A stretch of 64,000 bases of DNA from Nitrosospira briensis (lineage in GTDB: Bacteria; Pseudomonadota; Gammaproteobacteria; Burkholderiales; Nitrosomonadaceae), in the NCBI RefSeq assembly GCF_900115125.1, contig NZ_FOVJ01000008.1, forward strand, positions 42,636-106,635. Direction: 5' to 3'. This document shows positions 29,700-38,944 of this stretch, piece after piece (the stretch's first letter is position 1; every line of letters starts with the position of its first letter). The notes under the pieces were generated by a model that saw only the letters and a list, made by a program, of their open reading frames with translations, was not told where the DNA came from and searched no databases. The translations under genes were made by a program, and so were the position numbers.

Positions 29700-29722
29700 C
29701 GTGGACATATCAATTCGCTGTC

Positions 29723-31429
29723 TTAAAACTCAACTTGAGCCTGTGTCAGGAAAGCACTCAGGTCTGCGTTATGAAAGCCTGCAGTACGAGGAATGGCGGA
29801 CCCTGCCGTATCCACATTTAGCACGTGAATAATATTGTTCTGAATTTTAATATTCGGATGAGGGTACCAGTTCAGGGCAAACCTCACCATATCCGCTTGT
29901 CCGCCTCTTATTATCCCGCTATTCAAGTTAATGTAGTCATAACCGGCGGCGACCTCCCAGGCTCCCCAGCCTGAACCGTTCCATTGAAAGTTCTGCCTTG
30001 GTTTTATCCGGTTCGCGGCACCATTTTTGACATGGTAGGCTTTGGACTCACCGGTTAAAAAGTAACTGGCGAAACCATAATAGCCGGTAAAATGCTCGTC
30101 GTCATAGCCCAGCCCATTTATATTCGTTCGCAAATATTCCCCTTGAACCGAAAATGGACCGTGAACCAGCCAGCCCTCCGCCCCGAAGCGGTCATAACTG
30201 TCTATTCGGCGCGAGCCAGGTTCACCCTTGTTTCCTACGCTCAAATTACCGGTGTTCAGCATATTGGTGCGGTCTACATTGGTTCCCGGAAAGGCAAAGA
30301 AGGCCATTCCGCCACCTCCCCCGCCTTGAGCGGATGGGGTAGTCGCTATTTGACCTGCAGCGTTGTACTGCGTGTTTACAGCAGTATGCCCGGCCGAAAT
30401 TCCGACATGCAGGAACCTGGTTTCGTCTTCCATCCACGGACGGCCTGTTATCCGGCCGATACCTTCCCAGCTGGAATCGCCTGAACCATTGTTTCGGTTA
30501 ACGTTGCCTGCGGCATTAACCGAGGTGGAAGCGGCCGACCAGGATCCAATCGGCTCGGTCTGAAAAGCGACCCCAAACTGGAAACGGGGCACCGCGTAAT
30601 TGACTCCTATACCGGTTTTGTAGGTATTGGGGTTATCGACGAACGAGTTGACGGACATATGACGCTCGATGAACGTGAGATAGCGGTTACTGGCCGCTTC
30701 TTCCAGGCTGAAAGGTTCTTTAAATGAACCAACCTTGATTGAAAACGGCTTGGTCACGTTCAGCCGGGTGTAAGCGTCCGTAATTCCCGATGCTACAGAG
30801 CCGTTACCTCGACTGAAGTCATACTCGAATTTGTAATCCCAGAGCTTGAAAAAAGTACCTTCGACACCAAGGCGAGCGCGTCTAAGCGTCGCCCCGCTAT
30901 TCAATTCATTAGGGAGGTTGCTGCCGGTAGCGGGCAAAACATCGTTGATGAAATTGTATTGCGAACCTGCCTGCATCCGCCCATTGATGGCAAATGTAAA
31001 ATTGCCGTCTTTACTTGCAAAATGCGGGGCACTATCTGTGAATTGAATGTGAACATTCTCTGTTTCCTTGACTCGCTCTTCCAGCGACGCAATATCACTG
31101 GCTAAACGCTCTCCCATTATCTTTGACTTTGATTCAATCTCTTTACGGACAGCGGTTAAATCAGCGGTGTTCGTTTTACCGGCTGCAATATCTGCCGTCT
31201 TTGGGGATGCGTTATCGCCTGTTGCCGCGGTTGTGTCCGCGGCTGACTTTTCCGCGGCTTTGGCTGCATCTTCTTTCACGAAAGAACCCAGGTGTACGCG
31301 CCCGGGGCCAGGTTTCGCATAAATTTGCTCGGTTCTGGTATCGACGTAAAGATCAAGGGCAAAAGCGGCGGTTGATAAGCTTGAGCCTGAAATTGCGGTG
31401 ATCGCTAACGTAAGCCCGATTATTCTCAT
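29723..31429 (-). CDS. Outer-membrane porin of the OprO/OprP (phosphate-selective) type
   Basis: This is a 568-residue outer-membrane beta-barrel. A signal peptide (ends AAFA) is followed by an Ala/Lys-rich linker, a short coiled-coil (IESKSKIMGERLASDIASLEE) that may trimerise, then the barrel. FTFAINGRMQAGS, TLRRARLGVEGTFFKLWDYK and KVGSFKEPFSLEE match OprP/OprO-family porins, and the last residue is Phe as required for barrel insertion. The promoter carries a four-half-site Pho box, which supports a phosphate-starvation role. Substrate selectivity itself (phosphate versus polyphosphate) cannot be read from the sequence. Confidence 0.9.
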   Translation of the reverse strand: MRIIGLTLAITAISGSSLSTAAFALDLYVDTRTEQIYAKPGPGRVHLGSFVKEDAAKAAEKSAADTTAATGDNASPKTADIAAGKTNTADLTAVRKEIESKSKIMGERLASDIASLEERVKETENVHIQFTDSAPHFASKDGNFTFAINGRMQAGSQYNFINDVLPATGSNLPNELNSGATLRRARLGVEGTFFKLWDYKFEYDFSRGNGSVASGITDAYTRLNVTKPFSIKVGSFKEPFSLEEAASNRYLTFIERHMSVNSFVDNPNTYKTGIGVNYAVPRFQFGVAFQTEPIGSWSAASTSVNAAGNVNRNNGSGDSSWEGIGRITGRPWMEDETRFLHVGISAGHTAVNTQYNAAGQIATTPSAQGGGGGGMAFFAFPGTNVDRTNMLNTGNLSVGNKGEPGSRRIDSYDRFGAEGWLVHGPFSVQGEYLRTNINGLGYDDEHFTGYYGFASYFLTGESKAYHVKNGAANRIKPRQNFQWNGSGWGAWEVAAGYDYINLNSGIIRGGQADMVRFALNWYPHPNIKIQNNIIHVLNVDTAGSAIPRTAGFHNADLSAFLTQAQVEF

Positions 31430-31468
31430 CAGTTTTCTCTTCTCGCCCGCTTATGAAAAACTGCTGTG

Positions 31469-31524
31469 AGAATACGGTCGAAAAATGACGCTTTGATGAC
31501 AGTTTTGTCACATTTTTATGACAA
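31469..31524 (-). promoter_or_regulatory. Pho box and -10 element of the porin gene
   Basis: Read on the minus strand, four 7-base half-sites recur every 11 bases: TTGTCAT (31518-31524), ATGTGAC (31507-31513), CTGTCAT (31496-31502) and GCGTCAT (31485-31491). They are separated by AAAA, AAAA and CAAA. A -10-like TATTCT (31469-31474) follows the last half-site after exactly 10 bases. This matches the known PhoB architecture: CTGTCAT repeats with 4-base AT-rich spacers replacing a -35. The porin ATG is 40 bases beyond the -10. Confidence 0.8.
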
Positions 31525-31719
31525 GAAATGATGAGTTGGAACTCGAAGCCGACGAAGGGGACAATGAGAAGTCGGTTGGAGACCGGGCTGCTCATAAGCA
31601 GAGGGATATCAGCGAGGTCCGATTGCGATGTTCCGCATTCCACTTTTATCGTCGCCGTGATAGTCTATGTATCTGGTTTAGCGTCGCTTACGATCCAACT
31701 ACCATTAAAGAGGAACAGC

Positions 31720-31977
31720 ATGGAAATTCATGTATACGACACCTATGTCAAGGCTAAAGATGGTCATACAATGCACTTCGACGTATTTACCGCGGTAAAA
31801 GACGACAAGAAAGCCGTTGAGTACGCGAAAGAGTGGTTGACGTCCATTGGCGAAGGCGACGCCACCATTACCAGTAGAGAATGTCGTTTTTGTCACAGTG
31901 AAAGCGCTCCGCCAGATGTCGCCGATGCAATCAATAAGGACGGCTATTTCATCTACAAGATGCAAGGATGCAAGTAG
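31720..31977 (+). CDS. DUF2024 family small protein
   Basis: An 85-residue soluble protein matching DUF2024 (start MEIHVYDTYVKAKDGHTMHFDV). It has CRFCHSE near residue 54 and a C-terminal Cys, so metal binding is possible but unproven. I chose ATG at 31720 because AGAGGA lies just upstream and the family begins there; longer in-frame starts cover the promoter region of the divergent porin. Function unknown. Confidence 0.85.
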   Translation: MEIHVYDTYVKAKDGHTMHFDVFTAVKDDKKAVEYAKEWLTSIGEGDATITSRECRFCHSESAPPDVADAINKDGYFIYKMQGCK

Positions 31978-32059
31978 TTTCCATCTATTGCTCCGGAAGA
32001 AGACGGTATGAGCGTCGGGGGCCTGCGTGGGTGGAAATCGCGGATGAATTCGAAAGACG

Positions 32060-32854
32060 ATGAATCTCCCACACATCTTCCCGGCCCGTTTCGCGTCCCG
32101 CATCAGAAGTTTCGGTATTTTTGGACTCATACTTGTTACTCCGCTGTGGGCCAGCGAGTTGGTCAAGACCATCGAAGATGTCAAACCGTCGATAGTTGGA
32201 GTAGGAACTGTCCAGAGAACACGCTCCCCCGCAGTCAATTTTCTGGGAACCGGCTTTGTACTGGACGACGGCCTTCATGTAATCACCAATGCTCACGTTG
32301 TTCCGGAGATTCTGGATATCGCCAACAACGAGTCGTATACCGTGATTACAGGCAAGGGCAAGAAGCCGGAACTTCGGGCTGCGACCATTGCTGCTATCGA
32401 TAAAGATCACGATCTGGCGCTGCTGAAAATCAGCGGCGACGCTTTACCCGCCATGCGACTGGGAGATGCGAGCAAGGTTCGGGAAGGGCAAACCCTCATT
32501 TTTACGGGGTTCCCTATTGGAATGGTGCTGGGATTCTACCCGGTCACTCACCGTGCGATGGTTTCCTCGATTACCCCCATCATTCTGCCTGCGCACAACT
32601 CGAGGCAACTTAATGCGAAGATGATCAGTCAGTTGCAAAAGGCTGCCTATGCCGTGTTTCAGCTTGATGGTACTGCCTATCCCGGTAGCAGCGGAAGTCC
32701 TCTCTATGATCCTGACACGGGGTTGGTATACGGGGTGATCAATATGGTGTTCGTGAAGGGTAAGAAAGAGGCGGCGCTCAGCAACCCTAGCGGCATAACG
32801 TATGCCATTCCTGGCAACTATATCAACGACCTGTTAAAACAGGTAAGCAAATGA
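32060..32854 (+). CDS. Trypsin-like serine protease (S1C, HtrA-type without PDZ)
   Basis: This 264-residue protease has a hydrophobic export signal (FGIFGLILVTPLWA, about residues 18-31). The catalytic triad is visible: His79 in VITNAHVVPE, Asp118 in DKDHDLALLK and Ser211 in PGSSGSPLYD. There is no PDZ domain, unlike DegP/DegS, so it is half the usual HtrA length. Similar short S1 proteases occur in exopolysaccharide/PEP-CTERM loci, and the locus that starts 2.4 kb downstream is of that type, but a link is only inferred. Confidence 0.85.
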   Translation: MNLPHIFPARFASRIRSFGIFGLILVTPLWASELVKTIEDVKPSIVGVGTVQRTRSPAVNFLGTGFVLDDGLHVITNAHVVPEILDIANNESYTVITGKGKKPELRAATIAAIDKDHDLALLKISGDALPAMRLGDASKVREGQTLIFTGFPIGMVLGFYPVTHRAMVSSITPIILPAHNSRQLNAKMISQLQKAAYAVFQLDGTAYPGSSGSPLYDPDTGLVYGVINMVFVKGKKEAALSNPSGITYAIPGNYINDLLKQVSK

Positions 32855-33007
32855 ACAGGCATGATTACGGTCATGAAACGCTTTCGGGATCGGCAGATTT
32901 CGAAAAGAGATGGAAATCTTTAAAGACTGAATTCAATATAGCTGGAAGTTTAACTGCTTGACGGCATGGTTTTTTAATATCTGACGCGCGAGCTGGAAGG
33001 AGAAACG

Positions 33008-33490
33008 ATGCAAATGGTCACCGTGGCGATAGCAGATACGGACGCGGGGAGACGCGCAAAGCTGGAGCAGTTCCTGCAAGCGGAGTCCGACATCAAGGTG
33101 CTGAAAAATTCGGTGTCAACTGGAATCAATATTCCTGACGACCCTCAACTTGAGCCAGATAAGGCCGTTATAGCAATTGACGATACAGTTACCAGAATCA
33201 GCGAATTGAAACCTCGCATCCTTTTTGTCCATCTGGATCAGTCTGAATGGAGCTTTGCCTTGCTGGAAGCCTTGCACCGGGAATGTCCGGAGACGCTTGT
33301 ATTATTATTAACCGATAAATCGGTCCAGGAGGAGCAGATAATACAGGCTCTGGCTAATGGCGCACGTGGTTGCCTGAGCCATGAAGCAGACCCATTTTAT
33401 TTCTTGAAGGCTGTACGTGTAGTTGACCGCGGTGAGATCTGGGTCACACGTAAAATGCTTGGCAAAATCATGGACAAGGTTTTGCACTGA
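33008..33490 (+). CDS. Receiver-like protein with degenerate phosphoacceptor site
   Basis: A 160-residue stand-alone response-regulator-like domain, with no DNA-binding output domain. The acidic pocket near residues 10-12 (IADTD) is kept. At the end of the third strand (RILFVHLDQSE) the expected aspartate position is His75, with Asp77 two residues later, and the conserved lysine near GARGCLSHEAD is missing. Phosphorylation by the canonical route is therefore doubtful. AGGAG precedes the ATG. The gene stands 27 bases before a complete NarL-type regulator with similar spacing of motifs, so the two may be paralogues working together. Confidence 0.72.
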   Translation: MQMVTVAIADTDAGRRAKLEQFLQAESDIKVLKNSVSTGINIPDDPQLEPDKAVIAIDDTVTRISELKPRILFVHLDQSEWSFALLEALHRECPETLVLLLTDKSVQEEQIIQALANGARGCLSHEADPFYFLKAVRVVDRGEIWVTRKMLGKIMDKVLH

Positions 33491-33517
33491 TTTCACGGAT
33501 TTTGGCGGGAGACACTT

Positions 33518-34183
33518 TTGATTTTGCTGGCTAGTTCATCTCAGGACGATCTGTATTGCTGGGAAAGGGGGGTGAGCGCTCTTGCTCCCATATTCTGCTC
33601 AACCAACATTGGCTCGCTCAGTGATGAGATGGTGCGGATAAAGCCCAAAATACTCCTGCTGGATTATGATTTACCCAAACTGGATGGGGTGGGTGGAATT
33701 GCTGCACTCATGAAATTGAATCCCGATACTAAAGTCGTCATTTTGAGCGGGCCTATCACTGATGAAATAGAATGGGGATTATTCAGGACGGGGGTAAGAG
33801 GATGCTGCCAGCGCAATATCGAATCCGAGCAGCTCAAGAACGTCATCATGGCTGTTCAGCGAGGTGAATTGTGGATTCGACGAACGCTCAGTTGGCATCT
33901 GCTCAACGAACTGGTTATGATCACCCAGGAGAAGAACAAACTCAAGCAGACCATTGGCGACCTGCTTGCGAATCTAACCCGGCGCGAGTACGAAATTGCT
34001 ACGCTGGTGGGAGATGGTGAAAGCAATAAACAAATTGCACGCCGGCTTGCGATTACGGAGCGTACCGTGAAGGCCCATCTGACGGAGGTTTTTCGTAAAC
34101 TGGACGTCGCCGACCGGCTCAAGCTGGCGTTGATTGTCAAAGGCTCGATGTCATCCCGGGACACGACACAAATAGAACACTAG
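33518..34183 (+). CDS. NarL/FixJ-type response regulator
   Basis: A 221-residue transcription factor. The receiver domain has Asp49 at the phosphoacceptor position in KILLLDYDLP, with acidic residues at 10-11. The conserved lysine near GVRGCCQRN is replaced by Arg. The C-terminal LuxR-type helix-turn-helix is clear: LTRREYEIATLVGDG then SNKQIARRLAITERTVKAHL. The start is TTG with GGGAG seven bases upstream. No histidine kinase is adjacent, although PrsK is 3 kb downstream; its regulon is unknown, and the exopolysaccharide genes to the right are plausible targets. Confidence 0.9.
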   Translation: MILLASSSQDDLYCWERGVSALAPIFCSTNIGSLSDEMVRIKPKILLLDYDLPKLDGVGGIAALMKLNPDTKVVILSGPITDEIEWGLFRTGVRGCCQRNIESEQLKNVIMAVQRGELWIRRTLSWHLLNELVMITQEKNKLKQTIGDLLANLTRREYEIATLVGDGESNKQIARRLAITERTVKAHLTEVFRKLDVADRLKLALIVKGSMSSRDTTQIEH

Positions 34184-35210
34184 GGTCAAGAGTCATGACG
34201 GGGCGGCTCTGACGCGAGGCTGATCGCCAGGCATTTTTTGTGGTTCAGCGCCGCGCGGATCACCGGGGTCAAAGAAGGACCTGACCGGCGCTCGTGGATT
34301 GAAGAAGTGGCGGCTAAACGTGACGATGTCGTGCCGTTCAATCTTGACCTTCCAGAATTCAGCACACTGACCGTTTTTTGCAGGAAGGTACATATTCTGG
34401 CTCCTGGCACCTTGAGCCTGGTACCCACGGCGAATGTTTGCCCATGATCGTCCTCCGCTGCCGTGTAATCACGAAATTTCCGTCTAGCCTCCGCACCCGC
34501 AATGCGTAGGGGGCGCTTGTGCACAACCCAACTCGCGCCACAGTTACTTCCGGGCGCTTTTCCGCTTCAATTCCCGTCCTTCGCTGGCGCCTCGAAACAG
34601 GCTGGCGGGCCGACTTCGATAACGCGCCCCGTTCTGACTGCCTGTAAAAAAATCGGGCCGTCGTGAAACCCTTTGCAAGCGTACTGCCCCTGAATTGCCG
34701 TACTTAAGTCCAATTGTTCTTGCTGCCCAAGTTGATATGATGAATATGCCGAGATATGGCTTTGGCGCAAGATGACTACTCATCAGAAGAATCATCTCAT
34801 ATAATGCTTTCGTAAATTAAAGGGTTATCTCGCGTTGTTCCGCCGTTAAGGGTGAATTCAAGGTAAGGGGAAGGTATGTTGCTCGACCGGTTGCAGTTTA
34901 AACAATCGCGCGTAAGGGAAATCCGAACATTCTGCCCATGAAAGCAAAAACTGCCGGATCCGTCCCTGGAATGTCAATAGGCCGAACAGTGCATCAACCA
35001 TCTTTCCGGAAAACATGGATGCGGACCCCGATAATGATCAGGATAATGGAGCGAAGCTTTTAAATCGGATGCTGACGAATATTAACCAGACCTCGACTTT
35101 TGTGCTCACGCAGGCGCGAACCTCGCCCGGCGAGGGGTATGCGCCACTTTCATGCTTACCGAGACGAAAAACAGGATGCGGCCGTACCCTGATGCGGATG
35201 AGGACGAAAA
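34184..35210. other. 1 kb region without a confident gene
   Basis: No ORF here matches a family I know. Short minus-strand frames look partly protein-like: one around 34567-34770 reading AIQGQYACKGFHDGPIF, and others at 34193-34524 reading FRDYTAAEDDHGQTFAVG and FWKVKIERHDIVTFSRHFF in different frames. This suggests remnants of one or two frameshifted genes. The right third, before 35211, would hold the promoter of the sugar transferase gene. Confidence 0.35.
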
Positions 35211-36608
35211 TTGCTCCGTATTTATAACCATTTCATTTCCAGGACGGTGATCCTGCTTATCAGTGCGGAAATTTTCGTGCTGATATTCATGGTTTACGTC
35301 GCCGCGAGTATTCGTTTTTTTGATTACCTTGATCCGCTTCCTTTCACTTTCTTATCCCTGCTTCCGGAAGCCGTCACTTTCACCTTCGTCATGATCCTGT
35401 CCATGTCCGCTATGGGCCTGTATCAGGTGGACTCCCGGTTGAATATCAAAGACACCTTATTCCGTCTCATGCCATCCATGATGCTGGGATTCGGAATAAC
35501 GACCCTGATTTTTTATTTGCTGCCTGACCTCTATCTTGGCCGCGGCATACTGGGGTTGGTAATGCTTCTCGCTTTGTCCGGAATTCTCCTGACACGAGCG
35601 GCTTTTCTCAAATGGTCCCGCTTGGGAATTCTCGAGTCCCAAGCAATCGTACTCGGTATAGGGGGCAAGGCAAAGGAGTTCGTTGAGCAGGCTAAAAAAG
35701 ACCCCAGCCACCGGGGATTCAAGATCATCGGTTTTGTCCCACTGCCGGATGAAGAACTGCACGTGCCAGCGTACGCAATCTTGCCGAAGGTGGATTCCCT
35801 GATGTCGCTGGTCAACCGGTACGGGGCGCGGGAGATCATCGTTGCAATCCAGGAACGCCGGGGCGGCTGCTTTCCCATCCAGGATCTGCTGGAATGCAAG
35901 TTGAACGGGATAAAAGTGACGGACTCAGCCGCTTTTTTCGAGCGTGAGCAAGGCCAGATTCGAGTAAACAGCCTTTACCCGAGCTGGCTGGTCTTTGGTG
36001 GAGGATTTGATCAAAGCCTGCTCCGGTCAGGTATCAAGCGCGTTTTTGATCTGGCGGCAAGCGGCGTCCTTCTGGCTGTTACGCTACCGGTAATGCTTGT
36101 TACCGGCCTCTGTATCTTTTTCGAGGATGGCGCTCCCGTTTTTTACCGGCAGGAAAGGGTGGGAAAAGGGGGCAAGACGTTTATGGTTCTGAAATTTCGC
36201 AGCATGCGAAGTGATGCGGAGAAAAGTGGAAAACCCCAGTGGGCGGCGGCGGATGATCCCAGGGTAACGCGGGTGGGCAGAATCATCCGGAAGCTGCGAA
36301 TCGATGAGCTTCCCCAGATATTCAATGTCTTGAACGGAGATATGAGCTTTGTCGGTCCCCGTCCGGAGCGGCCCTATTTTGTAAACCAGCTCTGCATGGA
36401 AGTTCCCTATTACAACGTAAGGCACAGTATCAAGCCCGGAATAACCGGATGGGCTCAAGTACGGTACCGGTATGGCGCCTCCGTGGATGACGCCATCGAA
36501 AAGCTTCAGTACGATCTGTATTATGTAAAGAACCATAGTTTGTTCCTTGACGTTATTATTTTGATAGATACCGTCGAAGTTGTTGTGCTGGGCAAGGGCG
36601 GAAGATGA
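35211..36608 (+). CDS. XrtA/PEP-CTERM-type exopolysaccharide sugar-phosphate transferase
   Basis: A 465-residue membrane enzyme of the WbaP/EpsB type (TIGR03013-like) that starts repeat-unit synthesis by moving a sugar-1-phosphate onto undecaprenyl phosphate. The N-terminal half has about four to five helices and a soluble CoA-binding-like region. The C-terminal catalytic domain has one helix followed by RQERVGKGGKTFMVLKFRSM, RKLRIDELPQIFNVLNGDMS and VGPRPERP. The start is TTG (MLRIYNHFISR aligns with family starts) with AGGA upstream. PrsK follows after 42 bases. Confidence 0.93.
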   Translation: MLRIYNHFISRTVILLISAEIFVLIFMVYVAASIRFFDYLDPLPFTFLSLLPEAVTFTFVMILSMSAMGLYQVDSRLNIKDTLFRLMPSMMLGFGITTLIFYLLPDLYLGRGILGLVMLLALSGILLTRAAFLKWSRLGILESQAIVLGIGGKAKEFVEQAKKDPSHRGFKIIGFVPLPDEELHVPAYAILPKVDSLMSLVNRYGAREIIVAIQERRGGCFPIQDLLECKLNGIKVTDSAAFFEREQGQIRVNSLYPSWLVFGGGFDQSLLRSGIKRVFDLAASGVLLAVTLPVMLVTGLCIFFEDGAPVFYRQERVGKGGKTFMVLKFRSMRSDAEKSGKPQWAAADDPRVTRVGRIIRKLRIDELPQIFNVLNGDMSFVGPRPERPYFVNQLCMEVPYYNVRHSIKPGITGWAQVRYRYGASVDDAIEKLQYDLYYVKNHSLFLDVIILIDTVEVVVLGKGGR

Positions 36609-36650
36609 TCTGGAATCTCTATCCGGAGATTCTCCAGGCGGCAATCTGAC

Positions 36651-38732
36651 ATGTTGGCCAGCATAGCGACGTTCAGTTACAGCATGGCCGCCATCGGGCA
36701 CTTTGTTCTGGCTGTGCTCCTGCTGACGAGCTGGAGGGGTCGCCTGCACGGAATGGTGCTGCCTATAGCCTGTTGCCTGTCAGCATTGTGGGCGTCATTG
36801 CTTGCCTATCAAGCCACCCAGGACCCTCCCCTCACGCTACTGACAGATGTAGTGGAAATCCTCAGAAACGCAGGGTGGTCGGCCTTTCTCATCACGTTGC
36901 TGGGGCTGTATCGCCATGGAAACTCCCTCATTCCAAAGCTCAGCCCAGCCATGGTGGCCATCATGGCGCTGTATATCGCTTGCCTTATCGTTGCCCTTTA
37001 CTCTCATGGGGATTTCGACTTCTCTTCGCACAAAACGATCGACTTCATCAATAGCATCGTTGGAAGCCTGGCAATGGCGATACTCGGCATGATCCTGGTG
37101 GAGCAGCTTTACAGGAATACGCCGCTCAAGCAGCGTTGGGGAATAAAGTTTGCCTGTCTCGGTATAGGGGGCATTTTTGCGTATGATTTTTATCTGTACA
37201 GCGATGCGCTATTGCTCAGGCAGGTGAATCCGGAGATCTGGGCGGCGCGGGGGATCGTCAATGCGCTGGTAGTCCCGCTCATTGCCATATCAGCCGCGCG
37301 TAATCCCCAATGGTCGGTCGGCATCACGGTATCACGCCATATTCTCTTCTATTCAGCTGCACTGTTCGGCGCCGCCGCATATTTGCTGGCTATGGCTGCT
37401 GCCGGTTATTACCTCCGGTTTTTTGGAGGAAACTGGGGCACGGTCATGCAGGTGAGTTTCTTGTTCGGTGCCGTGGTTCTGCTATTGGCTGTCCTGTTCT
37501 CGGGTACCTTGCGTTCATGGCTCAGGGTCTTCATCAGCAAGCATTTTTTCAGCTACAACTACGACTACCGGGAAGAGTGGCTGCATTTCACGCGTACCCT
37601 TTCCGAGGGCGAACACGGACTCGGAGAGCGCGTGATCCAGGCGCTGGCGCAACTGGTGGAGAGCCCTGGCGGAGGTTTGTGGATGCGCCGGGAATCCGGT
37701 CATTGCGAACCGGTAACACATTGGAATATGCCGTCGGCTAGCGGGTCCGAATCCCTGGATAGTCCTTTCTGTCAATTTTTGGCAAACAAGGAGTGGGTGA
37801 TCGATTTGCAGGAATATGCTGCAACTCCTGAAAAATACCCGTCACTCGTGCTGCCTCAATGGTTGCGAGCCGTTTATAGGGCATGGCTTGTGGTACCGCT
37901 GATTCAAGATCGAAAATTATTTGGTTTTGTAGTGCTGGCGCAACCCAGAAGCAGAGTAAAGCTGAATTGGGAGGTGAGCGATCTGCTCAAGGTGGCAGGC
38001 AATCAGGCAGCAAGCTATCTGGCGCAGCACGAGGCCGTCACGGCGCTTATGGTGGCGCGTCAGTTCGAATCTTTTAATCGGATGTCGACCTTTGTGGTGC
38101 ATGACTTGAAGAATCTTGTTTCACAGTTGTCCCTTCTGCTTTCCAATGCCGAGAAACACAAAAAGAATCCGGAGTTTCAGAAGGATATGATTGAAACGGT
38201 ATATCTTTCCGTCCAAAAGATGAAACGGCTCCTGGAGAAATTAAGTAGTGGCGATTCGTCGGAAAAAGCCGGTCCTCTCATTATTGCGCGGTTGTTGCAA
38301 GAGGCGGTAAAGAGTAAATCCATTGCCGAACCACGACCAATTCTTGAAATACAGGATCCAAACCTCTCGGTGTGTGCGAACTCGTCGCGCCTTGAGCGAG
38401 TCGTCGGGCATCTCATCCAGAACGCCATCGACGCGACATCGCGGAATGGACAGGTTCGGGTCCAACTGAGAAGAGAGCAGGATTTCGCGATAGTTGAAAT
38501 AAAGGATACGGGTCATGGCATGAGCGAAGAATTCATCCGTGAAAAGCTTTTCAAGCCTTTCGAATCCACCAAATCCGCAGGCATGGGTATAGGTGTTTTC
38601 GAGAGTAGAGAATATGTATCTGAATTGGGTGGCGAACTGGAAGTCAGCAGTAGTGAATTGGACGGTACGATCTTCCGCATCGTCCTGCCTCTTCATCAAA
38701 CGGGTCAACAAGCCATTAAAGCGGCAACATAA
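36651..38732 (+). CDS. prsK: XrtA/PEP-CTERM system histidine kinase PrsK
   Basis: A 693-residue membrane histidine kinase. About eight N-terminal transmembrane helices (residues 1-290) are followed by a GAF-like cytosolic segment (about 320-460) and the kinase core. The phosphoacceptor is His484 in VVHDLKNLVSQL, and the ATP-binding domain has LIQNAIDAT and DTGHGMSEE motifs. This HDLKN box and length match PrsK, the partner of PrsR in exosortase-A exopolysaccharide control. PrsR is the next gene after 212 bases. Confidence 0.94.
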   Translation: MLASIATFSYSMAAIGHFVLAVLLLTSWRGRLHGMVLPIACCLSALWASLLAYQATQDPPLTLLTDVVEILRNAGWSAFLITLLGLYRHGNSLIPKLSPAMVAIMALYIACLIVALYSHGDFDFSSHKTIDFINSIVGSLAMAILGMILVEQLYRNTPLKQRWGIKFACLGIGGIFAYDFYLYSDALLLRQVNPEIWAARGIVNALVVPLIAISAARNPQWSVGITVSRHILFYSAALFGAAAYLLAMAAAGYYLRFFGGNWGTVMQVSFLFGAVVLLLAVLFSGTLRSWLRVFISKHFFSYNYDYREEWLHFTRTLSEGEHGLGERVIQALAQLVESPGGGLWMRRESGHCEPVTHWNMPSASGSESLDSPFCQFLANKEWVIDLQEYAATPEKYPSLVLPQWLRAVYRAWLVVPLIQDRKLFGFVVLAQPRSRVKLNWEVSDLLKVAGNQAASYLAQHEAVTALMVARQFESFNRMSTFVVHDLKNLVSQLSLLLSNAEKHKKNPEFQKDMIETVYLSVQKMKRLLEKLSSGDSSEKAGPLIIARLLQEAVKSKSIAEPRPILEIQDPNLSVCANSSRLERVVGHLIQNAIDATSRNGQVRVQLRREQDFAIVEIKDTGHGMSEEFIREKLFKPFESTKSAGMGIGVFESREYVSELGGELEVSSSELDGTIFRIVLPLHQTGQQAIKAAT

Positions 38733-38944
38733 AGCGATTCGTCCGATGTTCCTGGAGATGCAATAACAAAACGTTCGCCTACATTGGACCAGCGCAAGAA
38801 ATTGGTAAAAGTGATAACTCCGGGGTTATGAGCATCTACCGGCTACATGAGGGACAATTTAAAGCGCCTGGATAAGTTTCAAATAGCAAATGCCTCAAAG
38901 AAGCACAAAGTTGGATTGATCCACAACAATATAAGAGGACCAAA

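Noticed and set aside
38055..38080. tRNA T-loop-like GTTCGAATC
   Set aside because: Lies within prsK coding sequence and no acceptor stem or anticodon arm can be folded around it.
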